A stretch of 64,000 bases of DNA from Voacanga thouarsii (lineage: Eukaryota; Streptophyta; Magnoliopsida; Gentianales; Apocynaceae). Of the stretch, positions 1 to 11,063 are shown one piece after another (the first letter of the stretch is position 1; every line of letters starts with the position of its first letter). The translations under genes and the position numbers were made by a program. Where the stretch lies: assembly GCA_026120185.1 (NCBI GenBank), contig JANUWF010001631.1:1426001-1490000 (forward strand), in the 5' to 3' direction. The notes beneath the pieces were generated by a model. That model was not told where the DNA came from. It made no database searches and worked only from the letters and a program-made list of their open reading frames with translations.

Positions 1-1924
1 ACAGAGACAGAGACAGAGAGTTCATTAGTATATACTCATCAAGGTCAAAGATGGAAGAAGATGGAGATGATTGTTCATGCTTACCTAGAAGGTGTTCTTG
101 AGCCTTCAAGAAAATTTAGGTTTTTGATTCAAAAGTGAGACTTTGATTTCAGTGTTTGATGTTAAAAATTGTGGGAATGGGTTCACGAGAATAAGTAGGT
201 ATAATCTGGAGTTTTTTTGGAGAAGATTGAAGTGGTTTTGAATGGCCTTTGGCGTGAGAATAGTAGTAGGTGTTCTTGGAGGTTTGGAGAGAATAGAGAG
301 ATTGGATAAAGGCTGGCCGAAATTCTGTGGGGAATGGGTGGCCGATTGGTTTGGAGATTTTTGGTAATTGGATTTTCATATTTGGGAGGAAAAGGAAAGC
401 TGGTTGTTTGAAATTCGAAAAGAATAATTTGGGGAATATTTTGTGGTATTAAATATGGTAAGTAGATCTTTGTTGTTGGAGGTTCTTTGGAAGCTGCAAC
501 GGCCGACAGAATTGCAGGAATTTCTATTAAGATGAATGCTATTCGAATGAGCTTAAGGGTGGCCGAAATATGGTGTGCAATGGTGGAGGAATTTTTTGTT
601 TGTTAGAGGGGTAATCTATGGTAGTTTGCTGAATATTTTGTTGGAAATTTGGACTTCAATTAACAGCTTGATTGGAGTGATTGATGGAGAGATTTTAGGA
701 GCAGCCATGGAGCACTTTTTCGTGCAAAACACTAGAGGAGTTGATGAAGCTCAGTTCATGGCTGTTCAAGGTGAGTTTGTACAGAGAAATGGAGGAAGTT
801 TCGGACAAGGGTGAAGAAGAAAGAAAGTTGGAAATTCTGATTAGCTTTTCACAAGCTTGCTGGAAATTTCTAGGTAGATTTTTCTACCATGGTTCATCCG
901 ATTTGTTGTAGGTTTGAAGGGATGTTGGGAGGTCTTCTAAGGCTGGTTTCTAGTCTTCTTTATGGTGGAAGGATAAGGTTGAATTGTTGGTTGAAAAGCT
1001 GGAAGAAACAACTCGGTTTTTTGCTCACCAAGCTGCGAAACTGTCCAGGAAATTTTCCTGGTTTGCACAGCTTTTGTGCAGCTCGGTTTTGGCTGGAATT
1101 TTTAGTCCTCAAGCTAACTGAAATGGTCATTTTTTTGGTAGCATTCGAGAGGGAAAGATTTCTAATATTTCGATACTTAGACTAATCAAGAAGTTGGAAA
1201 AATTTCCAGTTTACTACATGAAGAAGATGAACACACATAGGTTGGAGTTTGAAGGTTCAACCATGGAGATTAATTCTCTTGGGAACCTTCCACAACTCCT
1301 CCCCATTTTCGGTCAAGAAGATACCTCACATAGACATTTTTGACACCTCAATATCACCAAACCTTGCTGGAATTTTCTGGAAACAAAGTTGGCTTAGATA
1401 AATTGAACAACCTAATGGATTAAGAAGTAAGAAAAGCTAGAGATCAAGAAGGGTATGAATCCCTTAGAAATTTTTGTAGGATACAAAGGTAGGATTAGGA
1501 CATTTATATCATGTCTCCCCTAGGACAACACTCCTACTCTTCCCTAAAGCATGCAAGGGCCGAAATATAGCCTTCCTAAACAAAAATAAAATTTAATCAT
1601 GCTAAAACTCCAATGATGGAATTCGAACTCAAGACCTCAAGGATTTATTCCAAAGCTTTAACCACTAAACTACAACAACTCTTGTTCTTATTTTCTTTCC
1701 CAAATATGTTTCCTATTTAATCCTCAAGCTATCTCCCTATTTCCTTCTCAAGAAAAATTACCATTTTACCCTTCTTACTCAATAAACACAAATAAGCCAT
1801 CTAGACTACAAATCACATATCTAAAGCACATAAAATCATATAAAAATATATTTATGCATGTGAGAAAATATGATATGCATACCGACCCCCTTACTCTAGG
1901 GTTGGTTTTAGCTAGGGTTTCACT
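1..1924 (-). mobile_element. Partial Tekay-type gypsy LTR (family A), cut by the window edge
   Basis: The right end reads as the reverse complement of the LTR start seen at 34181 and 10192: a 'cccccttactctagggttgg' block, then a degenerate GGGTTTCAC terminus. The body shares the word GCCGAAATTCTG and a tRNA-like A/B-box pair (1619-1672) with the other family A LTRs. The usual TGTGAAACCCC start has decayed to AGTGAAACCCT. Nothing resembling a purine tract lies to the right, so this is a solo LTR or the 5' LTR of a minus-strand element extending leftward; the window cannot decide. ORFs here are short and not gene-like. Confidence 0.75.
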
Positions 1925-2621
1925 TGTAGTGGGGTATTTTTCTCATAAAACCTTTAGGTCAGAGACTTTGCTAACACAGTATTGTCCTTGGGGTCAACAT
2001 TTTGTTATGGTGATATTAGAAAATAATTAAAATGCAAAATATAACTATTTGTATAGTAGGGGTATTTTGGTCATTTTAGTAGACAAGGAGATGTGTCTTT
2101 TGGTTCTCGAAATAGCCCATAAGTCATGATGGTCATTGGGTTAAGGAATTGGTCATAAGGATAATAGATTGTATTTTATTCAGGTAGCCTGGTTTAATTA
2201 TTAGGCTAGAATAAAATAAAATGCCCCAAGAGAGAATAAAATAATTACATGGTTTAAAATAGTTTATTAAATATTCAGGGCCTGTGCCAAGGATTTATCC
2301 TGGGTTTGAATTATGTAAGAAAAGCCTTAGAAGAGTTTTAGGCTAATTAATTATTTATAGGTTATTATTTAATCCTAGATTAAATAATTAATTAGGTCTT
2401 GGCTCAAGTGGTTTAGAGATTTGTGGAGCAGCGTGTGAAATATAGAATACAACCGTACAAAAAAATATATACATTCTTTTTTCTCACTTTGTGTCTCTCT
2501 GTGTATTGGTTTTGATATAGAAATAGAGAACAACACAACTCTTGATACTGCTCATTAGTAGATAGCCATGAGTCTATGTAGTAGGGTAATTCTTCTTCCC
2601 TTTCGGCTTTCACCTGCTAGT
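1925..2621. other. Unassigned AT-rich stretch between LTRs
   Basis: This stretch matches none of the repeat families identified in the window and holds no convincing ORF. It contains a perfect 15-bp inverted repeat (2343-2357 with 2381-2395, arms CTAATTAATTATTTA) around a 23-bp spacer, able to form an AT-rich hairpin. It may be true intergenic or intronic host DNA. Confidence 0.4.
2343..2395. repeat. Perfect 15-bp inverted repeat, AT-rich hairpin
   Basis: The arms CTAATTAATTATTTA and TAAATAATTAATTAG are exact reverse complements separated by 23 bp. No transposon-like TSD or recognised terminal motif surrounds it. It may be a cruciform-prone site or the scar of a small element; no function is assigned. 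Confidence 0.6.
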
Positions 2622-2819
2622 TCAGGCAGAGGTCATATTTCGGAAGACTTGAAGCCTAGCATACATGCTCAAACGAAGTCGACGACTTTCAAGCATTGCT
2701 CCAAAGGTAGCTACAAAAGAATCGGTAGCTGATAAGACAACACCAGTTCCATCGGTTTTGCCTAAGCAAATTAGATGATGCAGAGGTATACATTCTTCCA
2801 CTATGCAATTTTTCTGCAT
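2622..2819 (-). pseudogene. Exon-like coding fragment, unrecognised protein
   Basis: The minus strand reads about 65 codons of well-mixed composition (for example DGTGVVLSATDSF and ESRRLRLSMYARLQVFR), unlike the AT-driven junk ORFs around it. An AG splice-acceptor-like 'aatgcag' sits at its start, so the first methionine may not be a real start. The frame ends at a stop, with a possible donor CAG|GTGAAA a few bases further on. On the upstream side the family C LTR begins about 50 bp away, so any earlier exons have been cut off or displaced. I do not recognise the protein. It could be the last exon of a broken host gene or chance. Confidence 0.3.
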
Positions 2820-2869
2820 TTCTCTGATTGTTTTAAATGCTTCTTAAGGCTGCGATCCACTTTTCATTC

Positions 2870-3906
2870 ATAAGATAGGACATCATTAATGTGAAAACGT
2901 TACCACGTGTTATACTTTCTTATTTGATCTGGCTGCAGTTCTCACATCCGTGTGTATTGTGATACTCAAAGTTAACACGTGAATGCTTGTTACTAGAATA
3001 AGTGCATTGAATGACCTAACTATGAGATAATTACATGGATAACTATTTATTGTCAGTGATAGAATCTCATCATAGCAAATGTGTAAATATCCTTAGACTT
3101 GAGATCTCCAAGGTACTTTGTTTGCTAGACGTTGTACTTTGATTCCAATCTCTTGAGCCTTGACAAGAGTGCCTATGCGATGATATTGGGTATAACGTGA
3201 AGTAAACAAAAGTAGTTGAAATGATTAATAAAGGATTACCACTTCAAATAGTAGGAGCGAATATCTCACAGGCACTTATGGAATCATTACTTGAGAAGTT
3301 CTTGGCCAAAGCAACTATGTGTTGGAAATAGTTCCAATTGATACACATGTTGAGTAATGAATTCCCCCCAAAAAAATACTAGTATGTTCAGGCAAGAATT
3401 AATTAATATTCTAGAAGGTGTTGGTACTAATTTCATACTCTAAACCGAAAAAATATTATATAGTGAAAGGAGCTTATTGTACTGATATTTTTTCTGTTTA
3501 AAAGGTTCATGTCAAGTCATTTGATGTTCTGGACTTTTCTATGGTCATGATGCATTGCTAGATACCACTCTTGATCTACTTAATATGGATTTATTAATTA
3601 GGAAATTAATAAATTTAATCCTAATTGGAATTAATAAATTAATTCCAATTATTAAGGATTATCAATTCTATAATTATTAGAATTTACCCATATTAGCTAC
3701 CAATTTATTAGAAAACCTAATGGGTCACACACAATAAAAAATCAACCACTCAAGATGTTATTTGATAATATTGCGGGGTTTATTTTGAAAAGAAGAAGTT
3801 GTTGTGGTCGAATTATAGTTAACTATAATTCATGGGCCATATTCTAATTAGAAGAATTTCAATTCTAACTACAATATGCAGATTTCCAATTTTTAAAGGA
3901 ATTAGT
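2870..3906 (+). mobile_element. Family C copia LTR fragment (first part, 5'-truncated)
   Basis: From about 2870 the sequence aligns with the LTR at 26190 starting about 240 bp inside it ('gacatcattaat', then 'tccgtgtgtattg', 'actcaaagttaacac', 'gagataattacatggataac'). The same text occurs in reverse in the LTRs at 46300 and 53654. The LTR's first 240 bp are missing, so its left edge is a deletion or truncation breakpoint. The remainder is at 18564-19000, after the inserted copia. A near-perfect palindrome at 3623-3650 is part of this LTR. Confidence 0.75.
3623..3650. repeat. Palindrome in family C LTR
   Basis: AATTGGAATTAAT, a 2-bp centre, then its exact reverse complement. The corresponding AT-rich segments of the other family C LTRs (about 27170 and about 46960) are also rich in inverted repeats, so this belongs to the LTR. 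Confidence 0.6.
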
Positions 3907-5000
3907 TGTTGAAAATGTCAACTTTGGGAGTTAATAACTTTTAACTAATGATTAGTTAACCTAAGACAATTATTGGGAGCTGTTCTTGACATGTTAGAGA
4001 TTGTTTTTTATTATGGTAGAAGCCATTTTTATGTTGGGAATCCATAATGTTAGACATGATGTTAAACTTGGGTCATTAACCAATTTTAACATCATGAATT
4101 GGGTCGTTAAATGTTGTTGAAAATGGCAATTAAATGTTGTTAATGTTGGGTGGTTAACCATTTGGGAACTCATGTTAGACATGAGTGCAATATGGGAAAA
4201 TTTGAGGAGTATGGAAGCCTTTATATACTAAAAAGCTTTTTTATATACTTAATAGAAAAGCCCAAGGTATAGGGGATGCCCCACGAGCGCGCCGCTCGCC
4301 CAGCCTGGCTCAGGCTCGGGCAAAACCCATATTTTCATCTTCCTCTATTAATTTTTATTTGGCCCAATTAACTCTAATTTGAAAAGAAAAAGGAAACAAA
4401 AAATTTGATTGGAATTAGGGTCTCCTAATTCAAATTGCAATTTGATTTTCCCTAGAGGCGAGATTAGAAGGAAATGAATAGAGCTGCTACTTGGGTTGTG
4501 TTTTTCGTGTTTTGTTTTCTTGAAAGAAAAATCACCTCTTCCATTCTCCCTATCATGACCCCATATTTTCTGACTGAACGGGATTGGTAAACTAAGAAGA
4601 CTTTCGAGGTGATCATTGTTGGTGTGCGTCGATGGCGATCTGAGACCACCTTATCCTGTAAGAAGAGTTGTTGTACCTACTGTAGTGGAGTGGGACGAAC
4701 AACTTCTTAAAGGCAAACCTGTATTGAACTAGTGATTCGGTCAGTGTTTTTATCCATTGCGTCGTAGCTTGCCAAGAAGGGAGCCGGCGCCGGGGAACCA
4801 CGAGCAACTCTCTCAGGTCTATTACTGACCTATCTATTAATTTTGAATTCTATCTAGTTACTTTTTACTTGGACTATTTAGCCTTGACAACTTCATTGAT
4901 ATTTGATAATTACATTTGTTAGAGCCTTGGTTGGGTATAGGCGGTGCTTGTTTAATTCAATTAAGTTGCATGTCTATGCTCATACATACCATGTTTCTAA
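3907..5000 (+). repeat. 5' LTR of the 3907-18563 copia
   Basis: Matches the 3' LTR at 17563-18563 in order: 'caactttgggagttaataac', the TTTATATA box, the 'ctcgcc' GC-rich patch and the 'gttagagcc' end. The 3' boundary (4998-5003) is blurred. No clear tRNA-Met PBS follows, so the primer site has decayed. Confidence 0.85.
4220..4227 (+). promoter_or_regulatory. TATA-like box in copia 5' LTR
   Basis: TTTATATA lies about 315 bp into the LTR and is kept at the equivalent place in the 3' LTR (17793-17800). It is a plausible core promoter element for Pol II transcription. Assigned by motif and conservation only. Confidence 0.45.
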
Positions 5001-5042
5001 TTGTCTTCAAGAAGTTTGTTTGCAATTATCTGTTTGTATGCA

Positions 5043-5642
5043 ATGGCCAATTCGTCAAGTACTACTTCTGCTGCATATAAACCTTTGGTTGACTTGAATG
5101 GTCTGCCAGACAAATTTAATCTATGGCAAAATTTCATGCGTTGGCAATAACGCATGAAGATTTTGTTGACCATGAGGAGCTTAGCGTCAGAAGTGCGAGT
5201 AGACAAGCCTATACCAACTGATAGGCATCCTAGAGTGGCTGAGATTGTGGCATGGGATGAACAAAACAATGTAGGTAGATGGGCAATACTATTAGCATTG
5301 ATAAATGCTCTCTTTAATATCTACTATTCTGAGTCGTACATAGAAAAGATGCTATGGGATGATTTGGACATGAAATATTATACCGATGATTAAGGTCTGG
5401 AAAGGTATTGTGTCTCTAAATTCTTGAAGTTTCATATGGTTGAAGGCAATTATGTGACTGAACAGACTCAACATTTGCAATTGATTGTTCACTCTCTTCA
5501 TGAAGTGGATAGGGAACTTCCTGAGAAGTTCCAAGTGATGTCAGTGATAGAGAAATTTTCTAAGTCTTGGGAGAACTTTGGTATGTCTCTCAAACACAAG
5601 ACGGAGAATAATTTCTCTAAACGATCTAATAAAATAAATATC
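5043..5642 (+). pseudogene. gag: copia gag, N-terminal part, broken
   Basis: The capsid-like part of gag starts at the ATG at 5043 (MANSSSTTSAAYKPLVDLNG) in copia gag style. The frame meets a stop after 'FMRWQ' near 5146, continues in the same protein sense with 'RWAILLALINALFNIYY', then meets another stop near 5391. Later text (QTQHLQLIVHSLHEVDRELPEKF) is the conserved gag helical region. Gag packages element RNA into virus-like particles. The frame is cut at 5642 by a solo LTR and resumes at 10198. Confidence 0.75.
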
Positions 5643-6051
5643 TGTAACACCCCGCTACCTAGGCCCGCCGGGGCCGGGGATGTCGCCTGTCCAAAGGACA
5701 ATGGGTCTTTATAACTAGGTCACACAATTAAAATAGCGAAATGAAAATAATAATTTAACTTAAAATTTATTACAACCCAACAATAAATCCATGAATAAAA
5801 TCATGAATTCCCAAAAAGAAACAAATCCATAAATAAAATCATCCACTCTCAACTCCCCAAAGCAATACATAAAAATAAAAGACAACATTCTCTTCCAAGG
5901 CAGATAACACTAGCTACTCATCCCCACAGCAGGATCGGCCTGAAATCATGATAAAAAGGTGATGAGACAGAAATCTCAATAAGTCCGTGTGTGCTTTAGA
6001 TGTTCAGTGAAAACAGTTCGTGGATGCAAAGTGTGAAATCTTTATAAGAGA

Positions 6052-6397
6052 AATATTGGTAAGCAATAAACATTAGTCAAAAGCAAGAGTGGTGTTTTCC
6101 TCTTTTTGAAACCATACAAGTGCATAATAAAATCAACCACTCATAAAGGTGGTCATGGGTTACCACACGTTGGGCCCCATAACCATACAATGGTCAGAAT
6201 GGCACACTTTGTGCAGACTGACAAAAGAAATACTGGCAAACAATGAATGATGTTCAAAAATAAGAGTGGCATTTTTGGCTTTTCCAGCCATACATAATTT
6301 ATAAGATCAACCACTCGAAAGAAAGGATTATGGGTTACCACACATTGGGCCCCATAACCGGTCAGAATGCCTAACACTTTGTGCAGACTGACAAAAG
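6052..6397. repeat. Diverged tandem duplication, two units of about 170-176 bp
   Basis: Unit 1 is 6052-6227 and unit 2 6228-6397. Both run AAATA(T/C)TGG, 'agagtgg', 'atcaaccactc', 'gggttaccacac(g/a)ttggg', 'cccataacc', 'ggtcagaat' and 'ctttgtgcagactgacaaaa'. The units differ at many sites, so the duplication is old. The repeated word CCACACGTTGGG also recurs two or three times in the other Tekay-type LTRs. Confidence 0.8.
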
Positions 6398-8166
6398 GTA
6401 GGTGATTGGCCTACCGGGTAAAATACTCCTCCTTCTCTATACCCAAACAACAACCGGGTGTCCATTCCAGCAAAACACAGTCACTTGACTGAAATAAAAC
6501 AAACTGCTAGCTCGGACCAGCCTGACTAAGTAGTACTGACATTTCTCTAAGTTGAGCTTATCTTCTGGAGGTGACCTCCTGCCAGAAGACTCACTCTTGC
6601 TCTTCAAAACTAATACTACTAGCCTACCCTTATTGAGTACTCAACGTAACATATCCCACTTGGGGAGAAAATGAACAAAACACAGTTCCACTTGAAAAAG
6701 GCAATTAGGGTTTTCCAAAGTTTGGGGCAAAACTGGTCTTAGAAAGAGTTTTAGGTTTTGAGTAAAACTGCCCCTTTATTTGCAAATAATTTATTTTTCT
6801 GAAATGAGAATGGAAATAATCCTCAGTTGCCTTTACAGAAATGAGTGACCATGCACTCTACATTTGGCTTGCCATAAAAAAAATCATTTTTCATCAAACA
6901 GGTTTTATGCAGGAGCTTACCTGATCCTTGCTCACAACAAATGTCTCCAATAGCTGACCTGACCCGCATAGGGTAAATACAAACCACAATCAAACTCAAG
7001 CTAAAGACTCACTTTCTCAAATAAAACTAACTTAACTTACTACAGTCATATCCCTAGTGTCCCAAGCTTTAAGGCTCAATAATAAATAAAAGGGTTTATA
7101 AAATAATTCTAGTTTGATATTAAAATAACTAGAGTTTTGGAAATAGGTACAAAAAGTTGAAGGTTTAAATCTTGCTAAAAATAAATTATGGTTTATTTGA
7201 AAAAGGGTCCAAGGTGGTATTAGGTAAAATAATAATTTATTAATAATTAATTGCTAGAAAATAATTGATAGTTAAAATTAGTTGAAAATAAATTTTAATA
7301 AGTCTTGCTTGAGAAAAAATAAATAAATTTTAATAGGTTTGATTAAAAGATAATAATTAAATTTTAATAATAAATATTTTACCTATTATGATTATTTTCA
7401 CAAAAGGCTTTATTTGATATTATAATATCTATATATTTTATTTTTCTAGCAAAAACTATTATTTATTTGACTAACATATCACTATTTTATATAAAAGACC
7501 AAATCTACATTTTCCCATGGTTTTCAAAATTTTACTAGAAAAATCATATTATTAAATATTTTATTAATGAAATAAAATTTAGCTTAGGGACAACTAGATC
7601 ATGATCATATTCCTATAGCCAACCACAACCATGAACATATACAACCCTTCAATTAATCAAATCATCCAAATCATGCATACAAGCATAGATCTCAATTTAT
7701 CAAAATATGATCTAACCCTTGCTAGCATAAATATGATCATGGCTTCAACAATCCAACATGAATATAAATCCTATTCACCAAAGGTGACATAATCTCTAGC
7801 ATACTTCATCACAAATACTTCCTACGACGTGCATCAACCTCAAATCATCATATAATCATCCAAGATAAACCTTCCATGCATAAATCCCATCTCCTTCACA
7901 ATCATACATATATTCATGCTTCAATCTCAACAATATATATATATACTTAAATCCTATCACCATCCACCTACTATCATCATCATCCTACAGACATGAATCT
8001 AGAGTTTAAAAAGGAAGATTGAAGGTACATACTTGATCAACGAATGCTTTGAAGGAGTTTAGAATAGATCTCAACTCCTAGAAGGCTATCCTTGTCCAAC
8101 AGAGGTGGCGAAAGCATGGTTATGGAAGAAGAGTCCATTCAGCCAAGAGAAGGAATTTCGGTCCAT

Positions 8167-8233
8167 GAGAGAGAGAGAGAGAGAGAGAGAGAAGAAGAAG
8201 AAGAAGAAGAAGAAGAAGAAGAAGAAGAAGAAG

Positions 8234-8263
<30 letters not shown>
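8167..8263. repeat. Compound microsatellite (GA)n(GAA)n
   Basis: About 24 bp of GA repeat followed by about 73 bp of GAA repeat. It sits at the LTR position where the other Tekay-type LTRs carry (CT)n on the opposite strand. The Glu-rich and Phe-rich ORFs across it are repeat artefacts. Confidence 0.95.
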
Positions 8264-8264
<1 letters not shown>

Positions 8265-9882
8265 CATTAGTGTGATTATTCATATAGGTTTTCATTAGAG
8301 ATCAAGTTTGAAGAGGATGATGTTGATAGAGTGAATTTACCTTGAAGATGTTCTTGTCCAGAAATTTCTGCTTTGATCCGAAGTAGAAAGATGATTGGTG
8401 GAGTTTGGTGTTAAGAATGGTGTTGATGGACTCACGCCAATGAGTGGATCAAATCTGGATATTTTTGTGAAGATTTGAAGTGGTTTGAAGGTGTATTAGG
8501 TGAAGGAAAGTAGTAGGTGTTCTTGGTGTAGTGTGAGTTCTTGATGGCTGAAGAAAAATCGAGAGGAATGGTTGTTGTGGCTGCCGAATTTTCTGTGGAA
8601 TGAGGGCTGCCGAAATTCTGTAGGGTTTAGGAGGATGTTTCTCTGATTTGAGAGGGAAAAGGAAAGGTTAGTTGTTACAATCTTGGTAGAATATTTTTAG
8701 GAAGTGAATTTGGAAAGTAAATATCCTAAGAATATCTTGATTGCTTGGACAGTTTTGAAGTCTGCCATGGCTGATTGTTTGAGCAGAATTTCGTGGAATT
8801 AATGCTGACTTATGGAGGCTTATGGTGGCCAAAAGTAGGGTGTACAATGATGAAGAAGAAGTCTGGTCCATTGAGCAAAATATTATGGAAGGTTGCTAAA
8901 TAAGATGGCTAAAATTTTGGAAACCAATCAAGCTAAATTGAAGGGATTTGTTTAAGAGATTTTTGGACAGCCATTAATGGAATTTCGTGCAGAAGTTCAA
9001 GGGGATCAATGGAGATCTGTTGATGGAGGTTTAAGGAAGGTTTTGACAGCTTAAGGTTGGTGTTTTGGCTGGAAGAGAGATAGGAAACAAGCTGGACGAA
9101 AATCTGCACAGAATTTTCGCTGCACAGTGAATTTTCAGGCAGATTTTCGTCTGCCACTTCCAACCATTTTGCAGCGAGCTGGAAGGGGGGTTTTAGGGGT
9201 ATTCAAGGCTAGTTTCCAGCCTTCTTCATGGAGGAAAAACATGTCTAAGGTGCTGCACAAAATCTGGAAGAAAACAGCTTAGTTTTGGGCTCTCAAAACT
9301 GATTTTCGTACAGGATTTTTTTCTCTTTTGCTCCAGCTTGTGTAGTCTGAAATTGGACAAAAACTTTCAGGTTTCAAACTGATCCTAAAGACCATTTTTC
9401 TGGTAGCATTTGGGAGGAAATTTTAGCTAAAATCTTCGACCCTTTGAAGGTACAACAAGATGGAAAATTCCAGCTCATTCTATGAAGAAAGATGAACTAA
9501 GCTAGAGGAAAATTTCAGCAAGCTCACTAGAGGGATTTTTCCTCTTGAAATTCCTCACAACTCTTCCATATTTTTCAGACCATAAGGAGTATTTTACCAA
9601 GACATTTCGATCCTAAAAGACCTCAGTACTTTACTGAACTTTCTGGAAAGAAAAAGGCTAGAACACCTTGATCAAACTAATGAGTTAAGCATTGAGAAAA
9701 ATTAAAGAACAAGGAAGAATGAATTTCCCTTCAAGAATTTCGAGTAGAGTAAAGAGTGAAATGAGAATTCTCCTAACATGTCTCTCCTAGGACATTATCA
9801 CCACCTTGTTCTAGGCTTTTAAGGCCGAAACTAATCCTCCCTAGGCAAAAATAAAATTTAATCTAGCTAAAGCTTCTATGAT

Positions 9883-9937
9883 GGAATTTGAACCCTAGAC
9901 CTCAATAATCTATTCCAAAGCTCTAACCACTAAACCA
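9883..9937 (-). other. tRNA-like A box and B box in solo LTR
   Basis: On the minus strand TGGTTTAGTGG (9937-9927) fits the Pol III A-box consensus TRGYNNARNNG exactly, and GGGTTCAAATTCC (9895-9883) is B-box/T-arm-like. The intervening distance is that of a tRNA. No full cloverleaf or terminator is evident, so this is not called a tRNA gene. Confidence 0.5.
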
Positions 9938-10197
9938 CAACAACTCTTATTGCTATATCTACTAGAAAAATTATTTTCTATTCAATCCATAGGCTATCTC
10001 CCTATTTTCACCTCGGGCAAAAATTACCATTTTGCCCCTCTCACACAATACTCACCAACAAAACTTCAAGGCAATAAAACTCGAATCTAGAACACATAAA
10101 AATTCATATGAGAATATATTTAACCATGAAATAAAATATGATATGCATCACAACCCCCTTACTCTAAGGTTGGTTTCGACTGGGGTTTCACAATATC

Positions 10198-11063
10198 TAT
10201 TGAGGAACAACATAGAAAGAATAGTCATATTTTACCTTTAGAGTCTAATGTCCATGTGGTGACTACTGTGAAGAAGAGCAATAATCAAAGGAATGTGGGG
10301 CTTAATTCAAACTCTAAAAACATTAACAAGATAAAAGGTAAGGCCAAGAAGAAACTAAACGCAAAAAAACCTTGCTGGAATTTTGGTTAGGTTGGACATT
10401 GGGCTAAGGACTGCCGTTTAAAAATCCCATAGTCAAACAAGGATTAAATTTCGATGCCCAAGTTAATGTGGTGGTTGAGGATAGTAGTTAAGTGGAAGCT
10501 GATTTAAGTACACACTTTGCGGAGGTTTGTACCATTGAGGCTGGGACTAGCATCACTACTTCTAATGATGATGAAAGGTATGTTTATGTTAACCCAGAAG
10601 TCTTTACTATTTATGAGCCTCTTAAATGGTTGGTTGATACTAGAGCAAATGTGCAAGTTTGTGCTGCTAAATTGCTTTTTGTGTCCTACCAGCCTATTAA
10701 AGGTCAAACTATGAGGATGGGGAACTCAGCTGTAGCCAATGTGTTGAGGATTGGACTCGTGGACTTGAAGTTTCCTTCAGGGTGTATTCTTTCAATTTAT
10801 AGGTTGTAGTATGTTCCAACAGTTCGTAAAAATATTCTAGGTGGTTTATGTTTAGTTAAAGAGGGTTATGAATTCACTTCTATTGTAATAAAGTAGTGAT
10901 TATGCACTACAATTCTTTTGTTGGCAAAGGTTATTTACTAGATGGTTTGTTTAAATTAAGAGTTGAACTATTTAGTTCTGATTTGAATAAAGCTTTTTCT
11001 GTCGAGAATTCATTTTATTTTATGGTGCATATTATTGAATGCACTGATATTTGGCATAGTAGA
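10198..11063 (+). pseudogene. pol: copia gag zinc knuckle, protease and start of integrase, broken
   Basis: Continues the gag frame after the solo LTR. A CX2CX4HX4C zinc knuckle begins at 10373 and has all four ligands, but a TAG stop at 10388-10390 falls inside it. Further on the aspartic protease reads WLVDTRANVQVC: the catalytic D-T-G (10635-10643) has become D-T-R, which should inactivate it. The frame then decays, and the first residues of the pre-integrase zinc region (...IWHSR) stop at 11063 where the next solo LTR begins. In a live copy this part would bind RNA and mature the polyprotein. Confidence 0.75.

Larger units (their letters stand above)
5643..10192 (-). mobile_element. Solo LTR, Tekay-type family A (4550 bp)
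   Basis: Begins TGTAACACCCC and ends GGGGTTTCACA (reverse complement of a TGTGAAACCCC...GTGTTACA LTR), with exact 5-bp TSD ATATC at 5638-5642 and 10193-10197. It interrupts a copia gag frame. No gag-pol, PBS or purine tract lies inside. The same end sequences bound true LTRs of the chromovirus at 20203-44641, which identifies this as an LTR left after recombination between two LTRs. It contains a 176-bp tandem duplication (6052-6397), a GA/GAA microsatellite (8167-8263) and a tRNA-like A/B-box pair (9883-9937). ORFs here are not genes. Confidence 0.92.

Noticed and set aside
8086..8298. Glu-rich and Phe-rich ORFs on both strands
   Set aside because: They are translations of the GA/GAA microsatellite inside a solo LTR; no domain and no independent start.
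5643..10192. Reading the 4.5-kb units as complete nonautonomous (LARD-like) elements
   Set aside because: No terminal direct repeats, PBS or purine tract inside. The chromovirus shows that these exact end sequences bound true LTRs.
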